Below are positions 8,050-15,524 of a DNA stretch of 64,000 nt, one piece after another. The notes under the pieces were generated by a model, which made no database searches, was not told the origin of the DNA, and saw only the letters and a program-made list of their open reading frames with translations. The stretch comes from Fodinibacter sp038258215 (lineage in GTDB: Bacteria; Actinomycetota; Actinomycetes; Actinomycetales; Dermatophilaceae), in contig JBBSQC010000012.1 in the NCBI GenBank assembly GCA_038258215.1, positions 27,632 through 91,631 of the forward strand, written 5' to 3'. Position 1 is the first letter of the stretch, and each line of letters starts with the position of its first letter. The position numbers and the translations under genes are program-made.

Positions 8050-8438
8050 GGATCACCCTGACGAGCATCTTCGTCGACGACCAGAGCGTCGCGCTCGACT
8101 TCTACACCCGCGTGCTCGGGTTTGAGGTCAAGACCGAGATCCCGCTCGGCGAGCACCGGTGGCTCACCGTCGTGAGCCCGCAGGACCGAGGCGGCCCCGA
8201 GCTGGTGCTCGAGCCGAAGGACCACCCGGCCGCCCGGGCCTTCACCGAGGCCCTGGTCGCTGACGGCATTCCGCTGACCTCGTTCACCGTCGACGACGTC
8301 GACGCCGAGCACGAGCGACTCACCTCGGCGGGCGTGGTCTTCACCCAGCCTCCGCTGGCCATGGGCCCGGTCACGACCGCCGTGCTCGACGACACCTGCG
8401 GGAACCTCATCCAGCTCGTGTCCCCCGCACCGGCGTGA
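8046..8438 (+). CDS. VOC-family (glyoxalase-like) protein, partner of the ArsR-type regulator
   Basis: The product is 130 residues: MRITLTSIFVDDQSVALDFY opens the VOC fold, FYTRVLGFEVKTEIPLGEHRW follows, and it ends TTAVLDDTCGNLIQLVSP. It overlaps the upstream regulator gene by ATGA. ArsR-VOC pairs of this exact layout are frequent in actinobacteria, the VOC protein being most like the small lactoylglutathione-lyase or extradiol-type members. The real substrate is unknown, but it is probably also the signal that relieves repression. Confidence 0.85.
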   Translation: MRITLTSIFVDDQSVALDFYTRVLGFEVKTEIPLGEHRWLTVVSPQDRGGPELVLEPKDHPAARAFTEALVADGIPLTSFTVDDVDAEHERLTSAGVVFTQPPLAMGPVTTAVLDDTCGNLIQLVSPAPA

Positions 8439-8464
8439 CGGCTCTCACCCCGACCACCACTGCG

Positions 8465-8482
8465 CGACTAAGCGTCCGCTTA
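8465..8482. promoter_or_regulatory. Perfect 18-bp palindrome upstream of the beta-oxidation operon
   Basis: ACTAAGCGTCCGCTTAGT consists of two perfect 8-bp arms around a 2-bp centre, 66 bases before the thiolase GTG. The shape and size match operators of TetR-family fatty-acid or acyl-CoA regulators. No TetR gene is in the window, so the regulator would be encoded elsewhere. Confidence 0.6.
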
Positions 8483-8547
8483 GTACGGTAGGTCGCAGCA
8501 GGTCCGGAGACACCGGGCCGATCCGTGACCCACCCCTGGGAGGCCCT

Positions 8548-9759
8548 GTGCCCCGCGCGCTCCAGGACGTCGTCTTCGTCGACGGCGTCCGCACCCCGTT
8601 CGGCAAGGCCGGCGAGAAGGGCATGTACGCCCAGACCCGCGCCGACGACCTCGTCATCAAGTGCATCCGCGAGCTGGTGCGCCGTCATCCAGAGCTCCCG
8701 AAAGAGCGCATCGAGGAGGTGGCACTGGCCGCCACCACCCAGATCGGTGACCAGGGCCTGACCCTCGGCCGTCTCGCCGCCCTGCTCGCCGGACTGCCCA
8801 AGTCCACGCCCGGCTACTCCGTCGACCGCATGTGCGCCGGCGCGATGACAGCCGTCACCAACGTCGCGTCCTCGATCGGCTTCGGCGCCATCGACGTCGC
8901 CATCGCCGGCGGGGTCGAGCACATGGGGCGCCACCCGATGGGCGAGGGCCTGGACGCCAACCCGCGGATCATCTCCGAGCGCATCGTCGACGAGTCCGCC
9001 CTGGTGATGGGCAAGACCGCGGAGAACCTCCACGACCGCTTCCCACACCTCACCAAGGAACGCTGCGACGCGTATGCCGTGGCGAGCCAGCAGAAGCTGG
9101 CCGCCGCCTACGAAGCGGGTGTCGTGCAGCCGGGACTCGTGCCGGTCGCTACCCGCCACGTCGAGAAGGGCTGGGGCCTCGCGACCGCCGACGAGCCGCC
9201 CCGCCCGGGGACGACGATGGAGGAGCTCGCTGCCCTCAAGACCCCGTTCCGTCCGCACGGCAACGTGACCGCCGGCAACGCCGCCGGGCTCAACGACGGA
9301 GCCACCGCCTGCATCCTCGCCTCTGGGGCCGCCGCCGCAGAGCTGGGGATGCCGGTGCGCATGCGGCTGGTGTCGTACGCCTTCGTCGGCGTCGAGCCCG
9401 AGGTCATGGGCATCGGCCCGGTGCCCGCCACCGAGAAGGCCCTGCGCCTCGCCGGTCTGGGCATCGAGGACATCGGCCTCTTCGAGCTCAACGAGGCCTT
9501 CGCCGTGCAGGTCATCGCCTTCCTCGACCACTTCGGCATCGCCGACGACGACGAGCGCGTCAACCCCTGGGGTGGTGCCATCGCGGTCGGCCACCCCCTC
9601 GCGTCCTCCGGGGTGCGGCTGATGACCCAGCTCGCCGCTCACTTCGAGGGCCACCCCGAGGTCCGCTACGGCGTGACCGCCATGTGCATCGGCATCGGCA
9701 TGGGCGGCAGCGTCATCTGGGAGAACCCCCACCACGCCGACTACGGCAAGGAGTCCTGA
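8548..9759 (+). CDS. fadA: Acetyl-CoA C-acyltransferase (3-ketoacyl-CoA thiolase)
   Basis: The 403-residue enzyme catalyses the last beta-oxidation step, cleaving 3-ketoacyl-CoA with CoA to acetyl-CoA. The active-site residues are visible: nucleophile C96 (VDRMCAGAMTA), H349 in the GHPLASSG motif and C380 in MCIGIGMGGS. The motif NEAFAVQ is also present. The GTG start has GGGAGG a few bases upstream. It is followed after three bases by the multifunctional FadB-type gene, so the pair forms the classic degradative operon, probably controlled at the palindrome at 8465. Confidence 0.93.
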   Translation: MPRALQDVVFVDGVRTPFGKAGEKGMYAQTRADDLVIKCIRELVRRHPELPKERIEEVALAATTQIGDQGLTLGRLAALLAGLPKSTPGYSVDRMCAGAMTAVTNVASSIGFGAIDVAIAGGVEHMGRHPMGEGLDANPRIISERIVDESALVMGKTAENLHDRFPHLTKERCDAYAVASQQKLAAAYEAGVVQPGLVPVATRHVEKGWGLATADEPPRPGTTMEELAALKTPFRPHGNVTAGNAAGLNDGATACILASGAAAAELGMPVRMRLVSYAFVGVEPEVMGIGPVPATEKALRLAGLGIEDIGLFELNEAFAVQVIAFLDHFGIADDDERVNPWGGAIAVGHPLASSGVRLMTQLAAHFEGHPEVRYGVTAMCIGIGMGGSVIWENPHHADYGKES

Positions 9760-9762
9760 GCC

Positions 9763-11889
9763 ATGACGACGACCACCGCACCCGCCACGCCGCAGCTGCC
9801 CGCCGAGGTCGTGACGCACACCCCGGTGCGCGACATCGCCCTTCCCGGTGGGGCCGGGACCCTGGCGCTGATCACCCTCGACAACGGGCTGGACCACACC
9901 CGCCCCAACACCTTCGGCCCGGAGGGCATTGCGAGCCTCCAGGCCGCCGTGGATGCCGTGCACACCCGGGCCGAAGCGGGCGAGATCCAGGCCGTCGGCA
10001 TCACCGGCAAGCCGTTCATCTTCGCCGTGGGCGCCGACCTCTCCGGGGTCCCCTACGTCACCGCCCGCGACCAGGCGACCGGGATCGCCCGGGCCGGCCA
10101 CGCGGCATTCGGCGCGATCATGGACCTGCCGGTGCCGACGTTCGCGTTCGTCAACGGTGCGGCCATGGGCGGTGGGGTCGAGATCGCCCTCGCGTGCGAC
10201 AACCGCACCATCTCGGCCGGGGTTCCCGCATTCGCCCTGCCCGAGGCGTTCCTCGGCCTGGTGCCCGGCTGGGGGGGCTGCTATCTCCTGCCCAACCTCA
10301 TCGGGGCCGAGGCCGCCCTGAAGGTCATCATCGCAAACCCCCTCTCGCAGAACCGCATGCTCAAGGCCAAGGAGGTCGCGGGCCTCGGGATCGCCGACGT
10401 GCTGCTCGAGCCCGCCGACTTCCTGGAGGACTCCCTGCGCTGGGCCGCCGGGGTGCTCGGGGGCGGAGTCACCGTGGAGCGCGCCGAGGTCGACCGGGAC
10501 GAGGCGAGCTGGGATGCCGCGTGCGACGACGCCCGCGCGGTGGTCATCGCCAAGACCGGTGGTCGGTCCCCAGGGCCACTCCGCGCCGTCGAGCTCGTGC
10601 GCGCCGCCCGCACCGCGACCCGCGAGGACGCCTTCGCCGCCGAGGACGACGCCCTTGGTGACCTCATCATGGGCGACGAGCTGCGCGCCGGTCTCTACGC
10701 CTTCGACCTGGTGCAGAAGCGCGCCAAGCGCCCCGCGGGTGCTCCGGACAAGTCCCTGGCCCGGCCCGTCACCAAGGTTGGCATCGTCGGCGCGGGCCTG
10801 ATGGCCAGCCAGCTCGCCCTCCTGTTCGCCCGCAGGCTCGGGGTGCCCGTCGTGATGACCGACCTCGACGAGGAGCGCGTCACCAAGGGCGTCGGGTGGG
10901 TGCACGGTGAGGTCGACGGGCTGCTGGCCAAGCGCCGCGTCTCCCCCGACCAGGCCTCCTTCCTCAAGGGCCTGGTCACCGGGTCCACGTCCAAGCTCGG
11001 CTTCGCCGACGCAGACTTCGTCATCGAGGCGGTGTTCGAGGAGATGTCGGTCAAGGCGCAGGTCTTCGCCGAGGTCGAGGCCGTCGTGTCGCCCGAGTGC
11101 GTGCTCGCCACCAACACGTCCTCGCTGTCGGTCACCGAGATGGCCAGCGGGCTGGCCCACCCCGAGCGGGTGGTCGGCTTCCACTTCTTCAACCCCGTGG
11201 CCGTCATGCCCCTCCTCGAGGTCATTCCCGGCGAGCAGACCGACGAGGCAGCGCTGGCAACGGCATTCGCCACCGGTCGCACGCTGGGCAAGACCACCAT
11301 CAGGGTCAAGGACTCGGCCTCGTTCGTCGTGAACCGCCTCCTCGGCCGCTTCATGGGGGAGTTCTCACGGATCGTCGACGAGGGCACTCCCGTCGCCGTC
11401 GCCGACCGCGCCGTGGCCGGGCTCGCCCCCATGCCGCCGTTCGTGCTCCTCGGGCTCGTCGGCCCGGCCATCGCGCTGCACAACAGCGAAACCCTGCACC
11501 GTGCCTTCGGTGACCGGTTCCACGTGTCCCCGAGCCTGCGGCGCCTGGTGGAGGCCGGCAAGCGCGGCTACTACCTCATGGAGGGTGGCCGCCCCACCCT
11601 CGACCCCGAGGTGCTCGCCATGGCCGAGCAGCCGGAGCACCCGGTGGAGCTCGCGGCGGAGCAGGCTCGCGAGCGCATCATGGGCGTGCTGGCCGAGGAG
11701 GTCGGCCTGATGATCTCCGAGGGCGTCGTCCACGCGCCGATGGACATCGACCTCGCGATGATCACCGGCGCCGGCTTCCAGTTCTGGAACGGCGGCCTCT
11801 GCCCCCTGTTGGACCGCGAGGGCCACTCCGACCGCGTGCTGGGTCGACGGTTGCTCCCGGCCGGCGTCGCGAGCGTCGCCACGAGCTGA
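9763..11889 (+). CDS. fadB: Multifunctional fatty-acid oxidation protein: enoyl-CoA hydratase / 3-hydroxyacyl-CoA dehydrogenase
   Basis: This 708-residue protein has an N-terminal crotonase domain (about residues 20-310) with the oxyanion segment NGAAMGGGVE and the catalytic glutamates E140 and E161 (LPEAFLGLVPGWGG). The 3-hydroxyacyl-CoA dehydrogenase half begins at about residue 336 with the NAD-binding GxGxxx motif VGIVGAGLMASQ and includes the HFFNPV active-site histidine. It hydrates enoyl-CoA and oxidises the resulting hydroxyacyl-CoA, feeding the upstream thiolase. The ATG lies three bases after the fadA stop, with AAGGAG inside the fadA end. Confidence 0.92.
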   Translation: MTTTTAPATPQLPAEVVTHTPVRDIALPGGAGTLALITLDNGLDHTRPNTFGPEGIASLQAAVDAVHTRAEAGEIQAVGITGKPFIFAVGADLSGVPYVTARDQATGIARAGHAAFGAIMDLPVPTFAFVNGAAMGGGVEIALACDNRTISAGVPAFALPEAFLGLVPGWGGCYLLPNLIGAEAALKVIIANPLSQNRMLKAKEVAGLGIADVLLEPADFLEDSLRWAAGVLGGGVTVERAEVDRDEASWDAACDDARAVVIAKTGGRSPGPLRAVELVRAARTATREDAFAAEDDALGDLIMGDELRAGLYAFDLVQKRAKRPAGAPDKSLARPVTKVGIVGAGLMASQLALLFARRLGVPVVMTDLDEERVTKGVGWVHGEVDGLLAKRRVSPDQASFLKGLVTGSTSKLGFADADFVIEAVFEEMSVKAQVFAEVEAVVSPECVLATNTSSLSVTEMASGLAHPERVVGFHFFNPVAVMPLLEVIPGEQTDEAALATAFATGRTLGKTTIRVKDSASFVVNRLLGRFMGEFSRIVDEGTPVAVADRAVAGLAPMPPFVLLGLVGPAIALHNSETLHRAFGDRFHVSPSLRRLVEAGKRGYYLMEGGRPTLDPEVLAMAEQPEHPVELAAEQARERIMGVLAEEVGLMISEGVVHAPMDIDLAMITGAGFQFWNGGLCPLLDREGHSDRVLGRRLLPAGVASVATS

Positions 11890-11907
11890 CCGGAGGCCGA
11901 TGGCGGG

Positions 11908-14247
11908 TCACACGTGCGCCGGGTCGACCCCTGTGGAATGGGCTGGTGCAGGACCCGCTGGTGCGCCCGGAGGTGTGGCGTCGGCCGGTGTGGCGTCCGC
12001 CGGGTTCCTGGCCGGCCATCGCGCCTTCGAGCCCAGGAGGGTCAGCAGGCAGGGCACGAGCAGGGTTCGCACCACGAAGGCGTCCAGGAGGATGCCGACC
12101 GCCATCGCGAACCCCAGCTCCCGGAACGGGGAGAGCGGGATGATCGCCAGCATCCCGAAGCTCACGGCCAAGGTGATGCCCGCGGTCGTGATCGCCGAGC
12201 TCGTCTCGGGGAAGGCCTTGATGACGGCCTCGCGGATCGGCATCCGCTGCGCCTCGTCCCACACCCGACCGACGCCGAAGATGTTGTAGTCCGAGCCCAG
12301 CGATACGAGCAGCACCGCAGCCGCGAACGGCACGTAGAACGTAAGCCCGCCTCCCGTGTCGGGGTCCGCGAAGACGAGGTTGGTCAGGCCCAGGGAGGCG
12401 GCCAGGGCGAGCACACTGCAGCACAGGAGGAGCACGGGGGCGAGAAGTGACCGCAGGAACACGACGAGGAGCAGGAGGTTGACGACGATCGCGACGAGGG
12501 CGATCCGGTAGAGGTCGGCGCTCGTCGAGCTCACCAGGCCCTCGGCGAGCGCGGTGTCACCGGCGAAGGTGATGTCGGCCTCGGAGAGGCCGTGCCGGGC
12601 GGCGAGGGTCGGCACCTGCTCGCGGAGGTTGGCGAGGTCCCCGATGGCGGCGGCACCGAGTGGGTCGTGGGTGAAGACCACGAGCATCCGGGCGGCGTTC
12701 CCTTCGTCGGAGAGCACCACCCCGAAGGGCTGCTGGGTGAAGTTCTGGGACGGGCCCACGATGCCCGCCACACCGGGCTCCTGCGCCAGGTCGTCCTGGA
12801 AGTCGGACAGGCCACCGAGGTTCTCCAGCAGGGCGGGGCCCTCGATGAGGATCGTCGTGGGTGAGGAGATGCCCGGCGAGAAACCCTCCGCTGCGGCGGC
12901 CGACGCGCGCTTGACCGGGTTCTCGGGCGGGAGCGAGCTCGTGAAGCCGACCCCGAGCTCGATGCTCCGCAGCGGCAGGGCGGCGAGGAGGAGCACTGCG
13001 GTGCCGACCACCACGACCACGGCCGCCGTGCGACGTCTGGTGAGCCGCTGCATGAGCGCCCTGCTGCGCACGTCGGCGGGCTTCCCCGGTGGGATCCGTA
13101 CCCATCGGGTCGCCCACCCCGGCAGGAGTCGACCGGGCCAGAGGACCCGCGGGCCGAGGATGGCGATGAGAGCGGGGACGAGGGTGACCGACACGATGAG
13201 GCCCATGACGATGGCCAGTGTCATGGCCGGCCCCAGGCCGCGGAAGAACTCCGACCGCGCCGCGAGCAGCGCCCCCGTGCCGGCGGCCACGGTGATGCCG
13301 GCCACGGTGACGATCGGGGTGTACGTGGCGATCGCCCGCTCGACGGCGTCGGCCGGGTCCTCGCAGAGGGAGAGCTGGGCCCGCAGCGCCGTGACGTAGA
13401 AGATCGTGTAGTCCGTGACGATGCCCAGCAACAGCGCGACGAGCAACGGCTCGAGCTCGGCGGGCGCCGCGATGCCGAGGAACCCGCCGAGCAGCTCGGA
13501 GGCGTCCAGGGTCACGACGTAGGCGATCCCTGCGGCCAGCAGGGCGATCACGGGGGCCACCAGAGAGCGGAAGGCCACGCTGACCAGCACGATGATCGCC
13601 AGCACCGTGAAGAGCTCCAGCGTGTGCAGGGTCGACCCGACGATTCGTGCCTGCTCGGCGCGGGCCGGGACCGACCCGGTGATGCCGACGACGTGGTCCT
13701 GCGGACGCGTGAGGTGCTCGGCGACATAGCGCTCCGCCGCCCGCTGCTGGCTGGCGAAGCTGCTCCCCGGGTCCATGAACAGGTTGGTGAGCACGGTGGT
13801 GTTCCGCTCCGCCATCTCGCTGCCCAGCGGGATCGCGTTGGTCAGCGGGATCGCGCCGAGCAGCGGCGGGCTGGGCGTGCTCTGGTTGACGGCCAGTGCC
13901 TCGAGCACCGACTCGGCCTGCACGAAGACCGACAGGCCGCGGGGGTCGCGCTGCACCACCGCGGTTCGGCTGGTGAGCGGGAACCCGAACAGCTCGATGG
14001 AACGGATCTCGGCCCGGATCGCGGCACTGTCCTGGGGGATGATGCTGGCCAGGTCGTTGCCACCGCTGGGCACCGCGGGGCCCCAGATCACCAGGGTCAG
14101 GAGGGCGGCCCAACAGGCCACGATCACCCAGCGCCACCGCATCGTCCAGCGGGCGTACCTCCGGGACCACGCGGCCTCGGCCGGGCGCTCCACGGCATCC
14201 CGGCGACGCCAAGGCACCCGGCGGGGGCGCCTGTGGCGACCGGTCAT
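11908..14247 (-). CDS. MMPL/RND-family transporter
   Basis: The 779-residue membrane protein has the two-repeat RND layout: a first TM (WRWVIVACWAALLTLVIWG) and a large extracytoplasmic loop (to about residue 210), then five TM helices including VTDYTIFYVTALRAQL, a second TM and loop from about residue 400, and a final helix bundle with the matching SLGSDYNIFGVGRVWDEAQR. These D-Y pairs are the proton-relay signature of MMPL proteins, which export lipids or small molecules by proton motive force. It overlaps the upstream membrane gene by four bases. It is convergent with fadB; cargo unknown. Confidence 0.88.
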   Translation of the reverse strand: MTGRHRRPRRVPWRRRDAVERPAEAAWSRRYARWTMRWRWVIVACWAALLTLVIWGPAVPSGGNDLASIIPQDSAAIRAEIRSIELFGFPLTSRTAVVQRDPRGLSVFVQAESVLEALAVNQSTPSPPLLGAIPLTNAIPLGSEMAERNTTVLTNLFMDPGSSFASQQRAAERYVAEHLTRPQDHVVGITGSVPARAEQARIVGSTLHTLELFTVLAIIVLVSVAFRSLVAPVIALLAAGIAYVVTLDASELLGGFLGIAAPAELEPLLVALLLGIVTDYTIFYVTALRAQLSLCEDPADAVERAIATYTPIVTVAGITVAAGTGALLAARSEFFRGLGPAMTLAIVMGLIVSVTLVPALIAILGPRVLWPGRLLPGWATRWVRIPPGKPADVRSRALMQRLTRRRTAAVVVVVGTAVLLLAALPLRSIELGVGFTSSLPPENPVKRASAAAAEGFSPGISSPTTILIEGPALLENLGGLSDFQDDLAQEPGVAGIVGPSQNFTQQPFGVVLSDEGNAARMLVVFTHDPLGAAAIGDLANLREQVPTLAARHGLSEADITFAGDTALAEGLVSSTSADLYRIALVAIVVNLLLLVVFLRSLLAPVLLLCCSVLALAASLGLTNLVFADPDTGGGLTFYVPFAAAVLLVSLGSDYNIFGVGRVWDEAQRMPIREAVIKAFPETSSAITTAGITLAVSFGMLAIIPLSPFRELGFAMAVGILLDAFVVRTLLVPCLLTLLGSKARWPARNPADATPADATPPGAPAGPAPAHSTGVDPAHV

Positions 14248-14858
14248 GGTCGGACCAGGTGCACCGGGTCGATCCCGAGTCGGGACAGCTCCGCGGTGGC
14301 AAGGGCATCGTGACGCCCCGCGGCGAGGTCACCCTGAGGATCGGCGGTGATCGCCAGGAGCTCCGTGGGCGAGAGGCTGCCGACGGCCCGGTGCGCGAGC
14401 AGTGCGAGCAGCGGCGCCGCAGATTCCTCGTGCCCCAGCGACTCGCGCACCGCGCGGGACTCGCGCCGGCGCGCCAACCGGGCGGGCAGGTAGAACATCA
14501 GCACCGCACCCGTCGGCGCGACCGCGACGGCCACGCCGAGCAGCACGCTCAACCCCCGGATGCTCCGGTCGGCCTGCTGCCCACTGGCGACGATCTGGTC
14601 CGCCGTGCTGCCGACCTGGTCACCCAGGGCACCGGTCCGATCGCCGATGATCGGGATGCTGGAGAGCCGCTGCAGCGCGTCCGCGGCCTGCCCGAGCGAG
14701 TGCCCGGAGTCGATCGTGCTGGCGGCCAGACCGGTGAGCTGCCAGAGCTGGTAGCCCGTCCAGGCACCCACGGCCAGCCAGAACACCACCCAGAACAGGA
14801 CGACCCCGTCCCACGTGCGCACGGCCCCGGCGTCGGCGTCCCACTGTCTGCTACCCAT
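14244..14858 (-). CDS. Small membrane protein coupled to the MMPL transporter
   Basis: The protein is 204 residues with two predicted TM helices (VVLFWVVFWLAVGAWTGY near residue 20 and GLSVLLGVAVAVAPTGAVLM near 105) flanking an extracytoplasmic helical segment with repeated small residues. I recognise no named family. Its stop overlaps the start of the MMPL gene by ATGA, so it is probably a translationally coupled accessory subunit. It is divergent from the anchored protein gene at 15024; a GTTGTC-A-GACAAC palindrome lies between them. Confidence 0.7.
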   Translation of the reverse strand: MGSRQWDADAGAVRTWDGVVLFWVVFWLAVGAWTGYQLWQLTGLAASTIDSGHSLGQAADALQRLSSIPIIGDRTGALGDQVGSTADQIVASGQQADRSIRGLSVLLGVAVAVAPTGAVLMFYLPARLARRRESRAVRESLGHEESAAPLLALLAHRAVGSLSPTELLAITADPQGDLAAGRHDALATAELSRLGIDPVHLVRP

Positions 14859-14968
14859 GCCGGAGGTTTACCCCGACCGGCGCTTGTCATGCAACACGAG
14901 TCCGTCGACTCTCGCCGGATCGTGATCGCCGGCCACCGTGCGCCGCAGGACGGCCGGCGCCAGAGTAC

Positions 14969-14981
14969 GTTGTCAGACAAC
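14969..14981. promoter_or_regulatory. Perfect palindrome GTTGTC-A-GACAAC between divergent genes
   Basis: The 13-bp symmetrical site lies 43 bases before the ATG at 15024 and 111 bases before the divergent ATG at 14858. Its core TTGTC-N-GACAA resembles operators of GntR regulators of the FadR (FCD) group. No GntR gene is present in the window. Confidence 0.45.
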
Positions 14982-15023
14982 AGGTCGGCGGGGTGCGCGC
15001 GCCGACCATACCGAGGGAGCAGC

Positions 15024-15431
15024 ATGGCCACGTCGACCGAGAAGAAGAGCAACTCCTGGTGGATCCCCGCGGCGGCCTTCGTCGTGGGGCTCGCGCTCGG
15101 GGGTGGGGTCATCGCCGCGACGATGTCCGGAGGCGACACAGGCAGTGCCGGGTCATCCCCGTCGGCGAGCGCCTCCTCCGGCGCCCCGACGGCAACCGCC
15201 TCACCGAGCACTCCGGCCGATGCCACGCTCACCCTGCCCGGCGAGTGCCTCCAGGTCGCCGAGGACTCCCAGAAGGCGCTCGACCTCGTCAACGACGCGG
15301 TGGCCGCGGCGCGCGACCTGGACGCGTCCGCGCTGAGCGACGTCGTGCGCGAGCTCCAGTCCAGCCAGGACACCATCTCCAAGCAGGCCGCGGAGTGCCG
15401 CGACTCGGTCGAGGCCCCGAGCATCCCCTGA
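15024..15431 (+). CDS. Hypothetical membrane-anchored extracytoplasmic protein
   Basis: The 135-residue product has a short basic cytoplasmic tail, one TM helix (WWIPAAAFVVGLALGGGVIA), a Ser/Thr/Ala/Pro-rich linker (about residues 40-70) and a C-terminal helical domain beginning LPGECLQVAEDSQKALDLV and ending with a second Cys (QAAECRDSV). The two cysteines could form a disulfide. I recognise no family. The ATG at 15024 has GGGAG six bases upstream and is preferred to the long upstream-extended frame, which is antisense to the membrane gene. Confidence 0.65.
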   Translation: MATSTEKKSNSWWIPAAAFVVGLALGGGVIAATMSGGDTGSAGSSPSASASSGAPTATASPSTPADATLTLPGECLQVAEDSQKALDLVNDAVAAARDLDASALSDVVRELQSSQDTISKQAAECRDSVEAPSIP

Positions 15432-15496
15432 CCCCTGGACCGCGCCGGGTGCCGGCGCCGGGCGGCTGATCGGCACCCTTCGCCCCGGATCTGCAA

Positions 15497-15518
15497 TATC
15501 TCACATGTGATATACGCT
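15497..15518 (+). promoter_or_regulatory. Operator-like dyad and -10 box of the XRE-MurA fusion gene
   Basis: TATCTCACATGTGATATA (15497-15514) is an 18-bp dyad with 8 of 9 pairs matching and a perfect 10-bp core TCACATGTGA. It overlaps a -10 candidate TACGCT (15513-15518), which is six bases before the GTG at 15525. A dimeric XRE-type repressor bound here would block the promoter of the gene that itself encodes an XRE domain. Confidence 0.55.
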
Positions 15519-15524
15519 GGCCGG

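Noticed and set aside
8407..11184. 925-codon minus-strand open frame
   Set aside because: It is a shadow of fadA and fadB with His/Gly/Asp-rich low-complexity sequence.
15507..15509. GTG at 15507 as start of the XRE-MurA gene
   Set aside because: It lies inside the operator dyad and before the likely -10 box; the GTG at 15525 fits the leaderless spacing seen elsewhere.
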